DNA of 64,000 nt from Craterostigma plantagineum (taxonomy: Eukaryota > Streptophyta > Magnoliopsida > Lamiales > Linderniaceae): contig JAPQWV010000017.1 of assembly GCA_027422505.1 (NCBI GenBank), positions 19,903,501 to 19,967,500 on the forward strand. The letters run 5' to 3'. A program made the position numbers and the translations under genes. Below the pieces are notes generated by a model that had not been told where the DNA came from, searched no databases, and was given only the letters and a program-made list of their open reading frames with translations. How positions within the stretch are numbered: the stretch's first letter is position 1; every line of letters starts with the position of its first letter. Shown here piece after piece: positions 21,090 through 33,165 of the stretch.

Positions 21090-21790
21090 AATCCTTATTA
21101 TAAATAGAACATGTGAGGTATTTTCTAAATCCTTCATATGAATTTGGTTGAGGCGGGAGACGTCGTCCTTCTTGATCATAAGCGACATTGCCGCTCGCAA
21201 CATGGCCACGCCAGCTTCTCCACTGAAAATCATATCCAACATTACACTTATTTTTTAACAGGACGACCGACAAATAAAACGTAGCATTCATGAAAACTTA
21301 CGAATTTTGTCTTCTGAAGTCGCGACACCAATTAGCTGGCCAGCTCTTGCCCTTGGATGCCATGCGTTTTATCACCTTCAGCTCCTTCAAAATCGCTGGG
21401 AGCACGATTAGAATGTTATTGACGTCGTCCGCGATATAGCCCCATTCGAAGCCATGAGGCGCATCGGAGTCGTAAATCGTGAATGATTTCGCCACTATAT
21501 CAACAACGAACAACGCCCGTCAGCCTCACGTACGGATAGGGATGGCACCGTGGGTCACTATATCGCACGACTTGTTCTTCCACTCTTTATTGTCTCCCAG
21601 CGCGTACGAGAGCAATTGCTTGATGCCTTTTCCACATGCTTTCCTTGTGATACTATTTACCACCCCTCGCTCATCGACTTGCGTTTTAAAGCTATTATAG
21701 GGCATGTACGCGACTGCGCTCGCGACCGATTTCCTAACTGCATGTTGAGGATCCCAGCGATGCATTCATCGACATGCTGCAATAAAATAT
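21090..21790 (-). pseudogene. Second Ulp1-like (C48) protease remnant, opposite strand
   Basis: Minus-strand frames at 21513-21298 read FVVDIVAKSFTIYDSDAP, matching the Asp region of the plus-strand copy (MTIYDSDDP). Minus-strand 21215-21095 reads MLRAAMSLMIKKDDVSRL then, in another frame, FRKYLTCSIYNKDW, corresponding to VLRATSSLMFTDDDVSNL and FRKFLAHSIFRNKW of the first copy. The histidine region and the Cys codon context are damaged and at least two frame changes occur. It is a relative of the 13.9-16.5 kb gene, from a second MULE inserted in the opposite direction. Confidence 0.6.
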
Positions 21791-21841
21791 AGACCGTTAT
21801 TCAACACATTCAAGTAAGGCGACGGAAGGTATTTAGTAAAT

Positions 21842-22170
21842 TCATACGTACCATTTCATCGACGGAGTTCCCTCAGTCGCAAGGTTCAGGAGCCATCCAG
21901 GGTCGTGCACGACAAGCATCTTCAAATTTCTCAATCTTTTTGGCGTTAACATCCAAAAAGAGACACATTCCCTAACAGTTGTAATTATGTGTCCAATATG
22001 ATTTAACCCTTCCTTGACTACCAAGTTCAACATATGGGTACTACACCTTATATGCAAGAAACGCCCGTGTAACAATAGCTCAGTACTCTCAGTTTTTCAC
22101 ACATAGAAATCAACATTGCATCATTTGTGCTACAATTGTCGACGAGTATCGCTGAAATTTTATTATCAAT
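21842..22170 (-). pseudogene. hAT transposase fragment
   Basis: Minus strand: SAILVDNCSTNDAMLISM (about 22165-22112) then, after a frame change, HGRFLHIRCSTHMLNLVVK (22072-22013). The DN..SND and H.RC..H.LNL.V signatures belong to the central part of plant hAT (Ac/Tam3-like) transposases. Both the N-terminal BED finger and the C-terminal dimerisation domain are missing. It directly adjoins copia reverse transcriptase at its right. Confidence 0.65.
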
Positions 22171-25100
22171 CCAATATCGATGTGATCGACTTCAAGCCCC
22201 AAGAAATAATTTAAACGGCCGAGATCCTTTACCGCGAATTCTGAATGGATCCGGGAGATGAACTGTCTTATACCGACTGTGTTATTCCTGTAACAATAAT
22301 GTCGTCGACGTATACCAACAGATATATAATATCAGATGCATGATTGAAAATAAAAAGTGAGGTATCCGCACGACTGCAAAGAAAACCAAGTTTAGTGAGA
22401 AAATCACTAAACCGTTGAAACCATGCACGTGGGGCTTGTTTGAGCCCATAAAGTGCCTTTTTGAGACGACAAACATGAGTAGGAAAGAGAGGTTCAATGT
22501 ATCCCGGTGGTTGCTCCATGTAAACAGGCTTACTGAGAACACGGTTAAAAAATGCATTTTTCACAACGGGACTAAACGTATGGGAAAAGTCAAACCCCGG
22601 AACTTGAGTGAATCCTTACGCAACCAAGCGAGCCTTGTGTCGTTCAATAGAACCATCAGAGTTAAGCTTAGTACGGAAAACCCATTTAGAGCCAACGATG
22701 TTGACTCTTGGTGGACGTGGCACAAGATCCCAAGTAAGATTCTCCTGTAAAGCAAGCATTCATCAACCATAGCAGCAAGCAAGTGAGGGTGCTTAGCAGC
22801 TGATTTAAAACCTCGAGGTTCAGCGGTCATCGCCTGAAGATGAGTAGTGGAAAATCGGCAATGTGACGTCATTTGAAAATGCCTGATTTGGCTCGTGTGA
22901 CCATCGGATGGCCAAAGGATGAAACATCAGGTTGTGATGATGGTGGAGTTGGTGGCATCGGTGGATCTGGTTCGGGTGTCGTAATGGTCGTAACTGTTGG
23001 GCAAATCGAGCACGGTACGGGTTGCTTCGAGGCTGTCGACTCATTAGACTTGATCGATGAGCAGCTAGATTCAAATCAGATAACGGCTCAAGAAAACAAG
23101 ACACATGAAGTTTAGAAATAGATGTTACCGAGTTTTGGCCTAAATACGGGTAAACATCCTCATCAAATCTTGCATGTCGAGTAATGTAGATCTTCGTGCT
23201 GAGCGGATCGAGACATCGAAACCCCTTGTGATTTGAGCCGTAACCAATAAATGTGCACGGTCGACTGCGAACAGAGAACTTGTTTGCTGCATAGTCACGT
23301 AAGCAGGGAAAACCCGACAACCAAACGGATAAAAATTTGCATAATTTGGTGGGTCCAAACAACGTCTCAAACTGTGAGATTCCCTGCAAAATAGGTGATG
23401 GCAACCGATTTATAGTGTAAACCGTAGAAAAAAGCTTCAACGCATAAAGACATAGAGGCATGCGCGTGAAACATCATAGCAAGACCCGTTTCGGTGATGT
23501 GACGATGTTTACGCTCGGCTCGACCATTCTGAGATGGCGTGTAAGGACACGAGATGAGGTGTTGAATTTCCTTCTGATGGAAAAATTTTTGAACTTGATT
23601 AATCGTTAACTCCATACCACAGTCACTCTGAAATTTCTTCATAGAGCAATTAAAATGATTTTCCACTAAATTTGCAAATTGCACCAGATTCACAAAAAAA
23701 ATCCGCCGTACTAGAAAGTGGATAGAACCATGTAAAACGTGAATAGTCATCAACAAATATAACGTAGTAACGAAAACCCGATGATGAAGAAATAGGTGCA
23801 GGTCCCCATAAATCGCAATGAATTAGTTCTAACACATGCCAATCTCGTTTTTCATTCAGAGAGAAAGGTAACGCTTGCTTTTAGCGAGTTGACACAAAGG
23901 ACATAAGGAAGGTTTGTGCAACAAAGAGGTAACCATTAAATGACCCGATTTATTCAACAATGATATGATACTGGGCGAAACGTGCCCGATTCTAGCATGC
24001 CACAATTCAAACGATGCACGTTGGCAATTACTCTGTAAACTAGCAATTAAGGAAGGACGAGCTCTATATATAAGCCATCTTCACGACGTCGCTTGCCAGT
24101 ACCTCCTTTGTGTGACGACTCTGAATGGTAAATAACTTATCAGTGAATAATACGTTGACTGGTAAATTCGAGGTAAGCTTGCTAATGAAAAGCAAATTTT
24201 TCGTGAGATTCGGGACGACTAAAACATCCAACAACTGAAGGTTATTAGCAACATGTGATTTTCCAATGTGAGATATAGAGAGATTAGCACCGTTACCAAC
24301 AACGACGTGATGGTTACCGGAATGCACCAGTATCGAGATACCAATCAGAAGCGTCTCCGTTTGAAATGGAACAACTCGCCGAAAAGGCTTCAGCTAGATT
24401 TGCAGTTGAAGGGCGTACATACCGTTCTTCGCAACTGGAGGCGTAGCGACCATTCTATCGACAGATTTGACAAAGAGGAGTACGTCGCGAGTTTCCACGG
24501 CCCCGACCACGAGAATTATTGGACTGATTTCCACGACCTTTGTTTGATGTCGAAGAATCGGATATTTCCACGAGTATCGCGATGTCCGTAAAATGCAACA
24601 GTGGAAGTACCCGAACTTTCAAGGGATTCTTGAAACAAAGAGAAGCTCTCGGCCTTCGACAGAAGATCTCGAAAAGTTGGTAGTGGACTTAACGCCATCT
24701 GGGCAGCTGAGAAACTGGAGAAGAAAGATCCATGACCACGAAGAAACCATTGAGCTTTGTCTGTATCATCAACGGGACGGCCAATGGCAGAGCGATTTGC
24801 ATTGGCGACCGTACTCAGCGACACTTCGAGAGCCTTTCTTCATAAGTTGCAAGTCATCTTTTAGACGTAGTTCACGTGACTTTGAGCTATGACTAAAGAC
24901 GGCCTCTAGAGCGAGCCAAACGGCACGAGAGGTTGTACACCCAAGAACCTCAGTCATGGATTCTTCAGTGAGAGAAGAGAGAAGAAGGCTTAAAAGCTGC
25001 TGATCTTGCATGCGCCATGCTAAATAGGCCGGGTTCTGCACGTTTTGACCAGCTGCATTAGTGATGGTGACAGGCGGCGCGGATTTGGAACCATCAACAA

Positions 25101-25480
25101 AGCCTATAAGGTTCTGACACATAAGAATTGGTCTAGTTGACTCTTCCATAACAGATAGTTTTGAGAGGACAACTTGATTGTTGTCATATGGATGAGAGTG
25201 GCGAATGGAAGTTTATCCATGTTTTGTTCCATGGAGGAAGAACGGGAAAGAGAAAGAGAAGGATCGTAGTATTAGGCTGATACCATGATAGAATATTTTT
25301 CCTCTGTATATAAATTTTTATTGCTTCTCCAATATATAGAGATTACATATGAAATAAATAAGGTAAATATATTACATCATAAAGGAAAATAAACTATCAT
25401 AAATGAAAATATTTTGAAGATAATCAATGAGATAATTATGGGATTTGATATTACCCTTTATTGATGATTATCCGTTATCA
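22170..25480 (-). mobile_element. Ty1/copia retrotransposon A, 3'-truncated
   Basis: Read on the minus strand: 5' LTR about 25286-25480 (begins and ends as inverted TGATA/TATCA), primer-binding site TGGTATCAGCC (25275-25285), gag from 25149, and a protease-region remnant at 24327-24064. Integrase follows at 23835-23000, with HCDLWGPAP, DDYSRFTWFYPL and PSQNGRAERKHRHI. Reverse transcriptase at 22870-22170 has MEQPPGY, ALYGLKQAPRAW, the catalytic LLVYVDDII and FAVKDLGRLNYFLGLEV. RNase H and the 3' LTR are missing: the element stops at the hAT fragment. Many frameshifts and stops make it non-functional. Confidence 0.85.
25286..25480 (-). repeat. 5' LTR of copia element A
   Basis: Starts directly next to the initiator-tRNA-type primer-binding site. 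The outer ends are TG...CA with extended inverted TGATA/TATCA. The left edge is firm and the right edge (25480) is inferred from the terminal inverted pentanucleotide. Length would be about 195 bp, short for an LTR but usual for copia. Confidence 0.55.
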
Positions 25481-26115
25481 AGCTTACAATCCCAATTCCT
25501 AACCTACTAAAACCAAAACAAAAACCAAAACATGCAGAGGTTGGTCGCAGATTGTATACAAAAACCAAAACATACATATTATATACAAAAACCAATCTGA
25601 AACTTGCTATTCAATAAAAGAAAACTGACTTAAATTCTGAATCAAACGATAATAGGTTGGTCGCAGATTCTACAATTCAAACTCAACCGCATCCAGATAA
25701 AAAATTGACTCAACCAAGCATATTAAGTATATAAACAGAGGACTTCGAAAAATTACCTTGCACTGCTAGATGGACTAATTGAAAAATGGCATTGTAGAAC
25801 CAATTACAGATTTGGAGTTCTCAGAAATAAGAAGAATCTCCTCAACTGCCCATACTGAATGTTAGTTTGATTTTGTTCGTATTTGTCAACCCTAATTTGG
25901 GAAATTGTGGAAAACTGAATGACTAGAATAACCTATAGTTTAAATGGTTTTGGTAAATGGGTAAATGGGTAATACCCATTTAAGATTCAAATTAATTTAA
26001 TTGTGTCTGGGTCTGGCTCATACCCATTAAATATTTTTAAAGACTCATAACCATAATTAATGGCTAGGGTCCTATCTATGGGTATGGGCCGGGTCCAAAA
26101 AAATTGCCATCCCTA
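25481..26115. other. Intergenic with one hAT-like end
   Basis: Mostly AT-rich, non-coding. The right edge TTGCCATCCCTA (26104-26115), preceded by a GGGCCGGGTCC motif and several TACCCATT repeats, looks like one end of a hAT-family MITE that interrupts copia element B. I could not find its left end. Confidence 0.4.
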
Positions 26116-27200
26116 GACGCCATTGGCACTTACCCAAATATGATCGTTATGGCTTGACTGAAGAAGAGGGTCGAGGCGTGGGGAGAAGAACCGGTGGTCG
26201 ATAGCTTGATTGGTGTCCGTTAAAATTATTTTTTCTGTATTGCGTAGCATGAACAGTAGTCGGAAAAGGGGTCGGCGGAGGTGTGTTTGTTGCTTCAACT
26301 TCTTTGGTGATTAACTTCTCGTGGAGTTCTTCGAAGGAAATAGGGACGTCTTGAGCATTAATAGCACCGATAACAGATTTGTATACTTCGTAATCAAGAC
26401 CGGAGCACCTTGTCTATGATGTCCTCGTGATCCATAGGTTTTCCCATAGCAGCTAAACGATTCGTGCACTTTTTGAAGGCTTGGATGTACTCATGAATCG
26501 ATTGATTGGTATGATTAATTCTGGAGAGCTGCGCTTTTATTTGTTTGAAATGGGCTCGAGACGTACTATCATATGTGGATGAAAGAATATCCCATGCTTC
26601 CTTGGCAGTGCCACTATGAGAGACAAGAGGTACAAGATCTTGAGAGAGAGATCCGACGAGAGCACCAAAAACCAACCGATCTTGGCGAAATCTAGTCGAC
26701 GCAGCAGGGTTTGGAACAGTATTATTACCTTCAATTAGGAATTTTGGAGGAGAAGGAAAAGAGCCATCAATATATTTCCACAGATCATAACCAAGAAGTG
26801 TTGCTTCTATCTGAGTTTTCCAGGCTATGTAATTGGTGGGTGTTACTTTGATGGTGTTGTGCAATTGAAGACTAGTGCATGGCCTAGTAGGCTCATTGAC
26901 ATTAGGAATGGTGGACTCCTCATCTGCCATGGTAGAAGAAGAAGACAAAAATTAAGATAGGAACTTTCAAAAGCTCTGATACCATGTAAGGGAATTATGA
27001 GAAGTGATTTTTCTATTAACATATTGAGCCTTATAAATGGGCAAATACAACAAAGAACCAAAACAAACGTTACAAGGAATCATATGCAATAATAAAGAAA
27101 TATGCAATTATGTAAGAGATGATTTTTTGGAAGAGTTATGGATAATGATTCTCTCGTAATTGATTCTCCTCGTTGATATCATTTGATTTGTAACTGATAT
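26116..27200 (-). mobile_element. Ty1/copia retrotransposon B, only LTR edge and gag left
   Basis: Minus strand: LTR ending at 26985, primer-binding site TGGTATCAGAGC (26974-26985 region) and a UBN2-type copia gag starting at ATG 26930 (ADEESTIPNVNEPT). The gag contains NYIAWKTQIEATLLGYDLW, AWDILSSTYDSTSRAHFKQI and IHEYIQAFKKC, and its frame runs to about 26394 with a remnant to 26116. Protease, integrase, RT and the second LTR are absent. The left edge coincides with a hAT-like terminus. The outer LTR edge could not be fixed. Confidence 0.7.
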
Positions 27201-27471
27201 CTTCAACAAGTCCTTGGTCATAAGATCTACGAAAGTCAAATTTAACATCGCAAAACATATATTTTACCTCAACATTGAAGTGGCAATTAATGCATCAAAT
27301 GTCTGAGAACAATCCTGGTCCCTTGCTCACCTTGGTCTTGTGTGTTTTTCTCGTTCCCCGTCCTCGTATTCGCAGTACAAGCTTGCGTCTTTTATACTTG
27401 ATATTCTTTTTTCGTGGTGAACATGACTCTTCTAAATGGTAATTGTGTATTAAACTCGCTAAGGCCCTCTT

Positions 27472-28227
27472 TGGATTTCGGATTTCGATTTGAAATTCGG
27501 GTTTTTCCCAAATCTTCCGTTTGGCAATCGAGCAGATTTGGGTTTCGATTTCGTCCAAATTCGAGGTTAAACTAAACGCTTGTAATTTTTCGGATTTAAA
27601 ACCTAGAGTACGTTTGGATTCGCGTATTTGAACGGAATCGGATGATTTAAAATTATGGAATACAAATTCGAAATTTCAAATCCAAATCCGGTGTTTGGCG
27701 AACATTAGAATTTTGAAATTGGAATTTCTAACTGAAGATCGAGCTCGAAAACCTCATCGAACTTGACTCTAATTTTTCTTAAAAATTAAAAAGTACAAAA
27801 ATAAAATAAAAATAATATAGTAAAATAAAAAGCTCGCAAGCTGCAATCTTTCGAGCACCAACGAGTGTACTCGAACTCAACAAGAGCTCGTCGAGTTCGA
27901 GTTGACTCATTTGCGGGTCCGTAACGAGCTCGAGCCGGCTAATCGAGCTCGCGAGTCAGCTCGCCTCATCGTCATCACCTAATTATTATTATTATTTTAA
28001 TTATTTATTATTATTACTGTTACTATTACTATTATTTACGGAAAACTTATTACGAGCTTAGTTTGGGTTTCGAAAACGCACCATTTGACACGAAATTTCA
28101 AATCCAACAATTAATAAGCGTTTAGATTTAACATCGAATTTGGACGAAATCGAAATCCAAATCCTCTCGATTGTCAAACGGAATATTTGGGGAAAATTCG
28201 GGTTTCAAATCGACATCCGTAATCCAG
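27472..28227. mobile_element. Long inverted-repeat element, about 755 bp
   Basis: Arm 27472-27590 (GGATTTCGGATTTCGATTTG ... AAACGCTTGTAA) pairs with 28113-28227 in reverse complement at roughly 85 percent by eye. Both arms carry the block ATTTCGATTTCGTCCAAATT. The interior is non-coding, with a GAGCTCG-rich stretch (27740-27960) of the kind seen in hAT MITEs. No target duplication was recognised. Confidence 0.65.
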
Positions 28228-29297
28228 TCGGATCACTAATGATTTAAAATTGGAGAAATTGTTTTGGACCGTCGATTTCGAATCTACGGTAGGGAGTTGG
28301 AATTTGGAGGCCCTCCCATGCCTTTAAACCGATGATTTTTTTTTTTCAAACCTTTAAACCGATGATAACCTTTTAATGTTCAATGTTAGGGGAAGAAAAT
28401 GTATATATGATAGAACTGAGTTTATTCTTTGCATAAATAATTGATTTTCGCTTTCATCGACACCCTCTACTTAGAAACGCGACCTAAATTTTGAAGCAAT
28501 GAGACAAATAATATTTGTTGTGTGATGTGAAACCGAACTGTCCTAGTCTGATGACCATATCAAATTCTTGGCAATGATAGTTCAACATTTTATTAGGTTA
28601 CCTAATAATCAATTTGAATAAGGAACAACCAAGCGCGACTTCTTTGCAATACGAATTAGAAATTACCCTGAATTTATTCCAAAGTACGAAGTTTGACCTA
28701 CTTCTACAACCATAAAACAAACGACCATATCGAAAACCATTATATAGTTGGTGATCCAAATATATTAATAGCCCGATAACTTTGTTCCAAAAAATAAGAA
28801 CTAGTAAAAATTGACGGCCGAGACAAAGAACACCTACCTTATTTTCAACTAAGTCGTGTTAGTGCATTTCTCCATACGATGATACAGTGCTCAGTCTTTC
28901 TTTTCTTTGACTAGGTAATTCTTGCAAAAGTTGTACGTGTTCTCCAAATTAGGGTATATATTACATAGAATACGTAGCGTTCACACAGACAATAACATTA
29001 CATATAATACGAAGGTAGTGATGGCATACTTCGACTATGTTTGATACATAATAGTACGGCTACATTTGGTAGGAAATGCTATATCACAAGCAAACTATAT
29101 ATTATATTAAAATATCATCCATGCATGAGGTGACAAGTTTTCATTTTCCTTGAAATTTCCAACATCAACATGAAAAATCAACTGTGGTTGCAACAACCAT
29201 AAAAAGGGTTGAACTAATAATTTTTATTTTGCCAATCAACGAATAAAATAATTAATCAAAACCATTCGACCAAACCCTATCTCTCGTATTCTTTGTG
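28228..29297. other. Intergenic, laccase upstream region
   Basis: No gene seen. A CTTTAAACCGATGAT block is repeated at about 28322 and 28355. The last few hundred bases probably hold the laccase promoter. Confidence 0.5.
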
Positions 29298-29304
29298 TAT
29301 AAAA
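29298..29304 (+). promoter_or_regulatory. TATA box of the laccase gene
   Basis: TATAAAA 98 bases before the first in-frame ATG (29402). This predicts a transcription start near 29330 and a leader of roughly 70-100 bases. Confidence 0.55.
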
Positions 29305-29401
29305 CTACCCGTCACATCTCTTACATATCCTCAAGACAAATTCCAAAAAGGCTACAGCTCTCATTATACGTACCTTGTCCTGTAATAATCTCAGACGCCG
29401 A

Positions 29402-32362
29402 ATGACACCGTTTCGTACTCAGCACAAAACCATGGCAATACTGTGGTTCGTCTACGTCGGCCTGTTGAATCTTTTTGCGGGGTCGATTTCGAGAGCCGTG
29501 GATGCCAAAGTTCACTACCATGACTTTGTTGTAAGTTTTGATTACTTAGTCGAATGTCAATTTACGTACGAAGTCTCAATGAGTGATTTGGTCGAGTGGC
29601 GAACTCTTGATATCTCCAAATGGAGGTCAAGAATTCGATTGTCTTGACTACAATCATAGTCATTGTGGACTTATATCAGTACACACATGCTAGGAATATT
29701 TTTTCCGCTAGAAGCCGTGATCGTTTCATAGCTGAAATGAGGGTCTGGCCTGTTGGGGATACCACGCCCTGACGCGTATATACCTAGCGTGCTTTAACTT
29801 ATAGCGTGTAACTCAAATTTCTACAGGTTCAAGCGACTCCAGTAAAGAGGCTGTGCAATACCCACAACTCCATCACTGTCAATGGGATGTTTCCCGGGCC
29901 TACATTGGAGGTCAACAACGGCGACACTCTCGTTGTTAACGTCGTTAATCGGGCGCGTTACAACGTAACGATTCATTGGTGCGTTTGCGATGTCGTGTAA
30001 ATTGAGTTAGCTTAAGTATGTGCCCGCGGTATTTAAATCGAGTTATGAATTCGTGTCGGCACTATTTATGCGTAGGCACGGAATAAGGCAGATGAGGACG
30101 GGATGGGCCGACGGGCCCGAATTCGTCACCCAGTGCCCTATCAGGCCAGGCGGAAGCTACACATACCGATTCACGATTCAAGGGCAGGAAGGCACATTAT
30201 GGTGGCATGCGCATAGCTCTTGGCTCCGAGCCACCGTCTACGGCGCTCTAATCATACGTCCCAAGGAAGGTGATGCGTATCCCTTTCCCAAACCCAAGCG
30301 CGAAACGCCGATCCTTCTTGGTAATATATTCACACACATATAATATTCTCACACATGTATATTCACTGATAGGCCTGTATATGAGCCGAGCTCTTCTCAT
30401 TTTCTAAGTTAGATGCTAGATATTTCTAAAACAACAAAAAAAATTAAAAATTAAAACTAAAAGCTCACGTGTTGGCTTGCTTTACGAGTAATCTCAGGTT
30501 CGAGCTCGAGTCGAGCTTCAGTCAAGCCGACACGGCTCATCTTTCATGTCTATCTACCAGCGTGTTTTTATATGTTAACATGGAAAAAAATGAACTGATC
30601 GGTCATATGGTTAGGCGAATGGTGGGATGCAAATCCAATCGACGTCGTGAGGCAAGCGACGAGGACCGGAGGCGCGCCCAACATTTCCGACGCTTACACT
30701 ACCAACGGTCAGCCCGGCGATCTCTACAACTGCTCGAGCCAAGGTTCGACTTTTCGAAAAAAACGCAACATATCTCCACAAAAAAATAAAAACGCAGCAA
30801 AACCCTAAACAAAATTCTTATACGCTAGCAGATACCGTAATACTCCCGATAGACTCGGGAGAAACGAACCTCCTACGGGTCGTCAACTCGGCCCTCAACC
30901 AAGAGCTCTTCTTCAGAGTCGCCAACCACAAGATGACCGTCGTGGGAGCGGACGCGTCGTACGTGAAGCCATTCACTACCACGGTGCTTATGCTCGGGCC
31001 GGGGCAGACGACCGACGTGCTCATCACCGGTGACCAGCCGCCGGCCCGCTACTACATAGCTGCTCGAGCCTATGCCAGCGCCCAGGGCGCGCCGTTCGAC
31101 AACACCACCACGACGGCCATCCTCGAGTACAAGGCCGCCCCGTGCCCGGTCAAGGGGACTGTGGTTAGGCCCGTGATGCCGAGGATGCCGGCCTTTAACG
31201 ATACGAATACAGCTGCAGTCTTTAGCGCGAGCTTTAGGAGCCCGGGGAAGGTGCCCGTGCCTATGAAAATCGACCACGACTTGTTCTTTACGGTCGGCCT
31301 GGGGCTCAATTCATGTCCTCCGGGTAAGAATCAAGCTTGATTTTAACATCGACATATATTTTTTTTTAAATAAATCAACTATAAATTAATACATATATTA
31401 TAAAATTGGCATGTTAAATCAAAATCTCTACATCCTAGGAGATTAGGTGAATATTTTCCAAATTGAAATAATTGACCGGGTTGCGCCAAGATCGAAATAA
31501 AAGATCAAAATGAAATGCATCTTAGACAAGCACTTTTAAAGCTGTAATTTTTAGGGACTTTCGTTTATGTACGTATACATATTACTTTCGATAAACCATT
31601 TAAAATTACAATTATTCGACATACAAAAATCCGACTTTCCATTCAAATTTTTGTCTACCGTAGGTTCGAGCTCCCAAAATTGCCAGGGCCCGAACGGGAC
31701 CCGCTTCACCGCGAGCATGAACAACGTCTCCTTCGTCCTGCCATCGACTTTCTCTCTATTACAAGCTCACCAAAAGGGCATACCGGGAATTTTCACCCTA
31801 GACTTTCCCCCGACGCCCCCAGTGAAGTTCGATTACACTGGGAACGTCAGTCGGGCCCTATGGCAGCCCGTCCCAGGGACGAAGCTTTACAAGCTAAAGT
31901 ACGGAGATACCGTGCAGTTAGTTCTGCAGGGGACGAGCATTGTCACCGCGGAGAATCACCCGATCCATTTGCATGGGTACGACTTCTACATAATCGCAGA
32001 AGGGTTTGGGAATTTCAACCCTAGCAACGATACGGCTAAGTTTAACCTCGTCGACCCGCCCCTGAGAAACACGGCGAGCGTGCCCGTGGGCGGGTGGTCC
32101 GTGATCCGATTCACCGCGGACAATCCAGGTTGGTCTGTTTAATTACAGTTTTACCCTTTAATTTCTGATTATTCCAAATTTTCTCCTTGGATTGAAATAA
32201 TTTTAAATTTATAATAACTGTATTCGAACAGGCGTGTGGCTATTGCATTGTCACTTGGATGTGCACATAACTTGGGGATTGGCTATGGCATTCTTGGTAG
32301 AGAACGGAGTTGGTGAGCTCGAGACGTTGGAGCCGCCGCCGGCCGATCTTCCTCTATGTTGA
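29402..32362 (+). CDS. LAC: Laccase (multicopper oxidase), secreted
   Basis: Seven exons join in phase: 29402-29530, 29827-29978, 30076-30320, 30615-30743, 30832-31323, 31664-32128, 32232-32362. From the ATG at 29432 the product has 570 residues; the ATG at 29402 adds ten. Internal exons of 152, 245 and 129 bp are the sizes I know for plant laccases. A hydrophobic signal peptide ([16 protein letters not shown]) precedes the mature chain. All four copper-binding blocks are present: HWHG (about 83-86), WWHAH (126-130), HPIHLHGY (471-478) and HCHLDVH (533-539). The residue ten after the T1 cysteine is Leu, as in most plant laccases. Laccases oxidise monolignols and other phenols in the cell wall or apoplast with O2. 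The C-terminus PPPADLPLC is typical. I cannot assign the numbered paralogue. The gene looks intact. Confidence 0.92.
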
Positions 32363-32859
32363 TTTTAGGACAGTGGAATGATTTATTGTTACCAAATTTT
32401 TAATGTTTTTTTTTCTCTATTCTATTTTTCTCTCAAGAGTCATTTGTTATGGTTATGTAATATTGTACTTGTTAAGTTGCATTGAAAACTCGCAGTTGTG
32501 TACGGTCTTCCTCAAATAATTATAGCGTTGTGATTTGATGAGAACTTCTATTCTACCCAGAGTCTAAAGCGTTTATCTAGCCACGCGTACGAGAAACGTT
32601 GATTGTAAGAATAAAACTTACAAGATTATTGCAAACCCCAAATGAAAAATCGTTTCGTTCTAATTGGCGACAGATGGTTTATGATATTATCTACTTTGGT
32701 CCTAATTATTTATACACCTTTGGAGTAAATTACTATATTTAGCTCCTTTCGAAACTCAAATTTGTTTCGTGCCCTACGAAATAATCGAATCCCAACAAAC
32801 TAAGACAACGATCCTTACCCGTATACGTTAGTGAAAGCTATTTGCAAAACTGATTATCG

Positions 32860-32861
<2 letters not shown>

Positions 32862-32918
<57 letters not shown>

Positions 32919-32990
32919 GTGCTCACATTGTGAGCATATATAATATATATGTATATATAGTGGTGCTCACAATGAGCACCTTAATAGGCA
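32862..32990. repeat. (TA)n microsatellite and GTGGTGCTCAC repeats
   Basis: About 26 TA units end near 32915. They are followed by AGTGGTGCTCACATTGTGAGC and, after another TA stretch, AGTGGTGCTCACAATGAGCACC. The GTGCTCAC motif occurs twice directly, and each is followed by a partial inverted copy. Confidence 0.8.
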
Positions 32991-33165
32991 CACAATGATG
33001 TGGCATCGATTCGTGCCTTTTCAACATCTCACATCGACACTAAGGTTATGTCGTATTAATTAACGCCTTTTAGGTGCCATTAATTGGCATTTCGAATGCT
33101 GATGTGGCATGTTGACGCCTTACAAAATGTTTTACGTGTCAATGAAATATATCGCGTCAATATAC

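Noticed and set aside
22873..23115. Plus-strand Gly/Val-rich frame of 80 codons
   Set aside because: It is antisense to the Pro/Ser-rich linker between integrase and reverse transcriptase of copia A.
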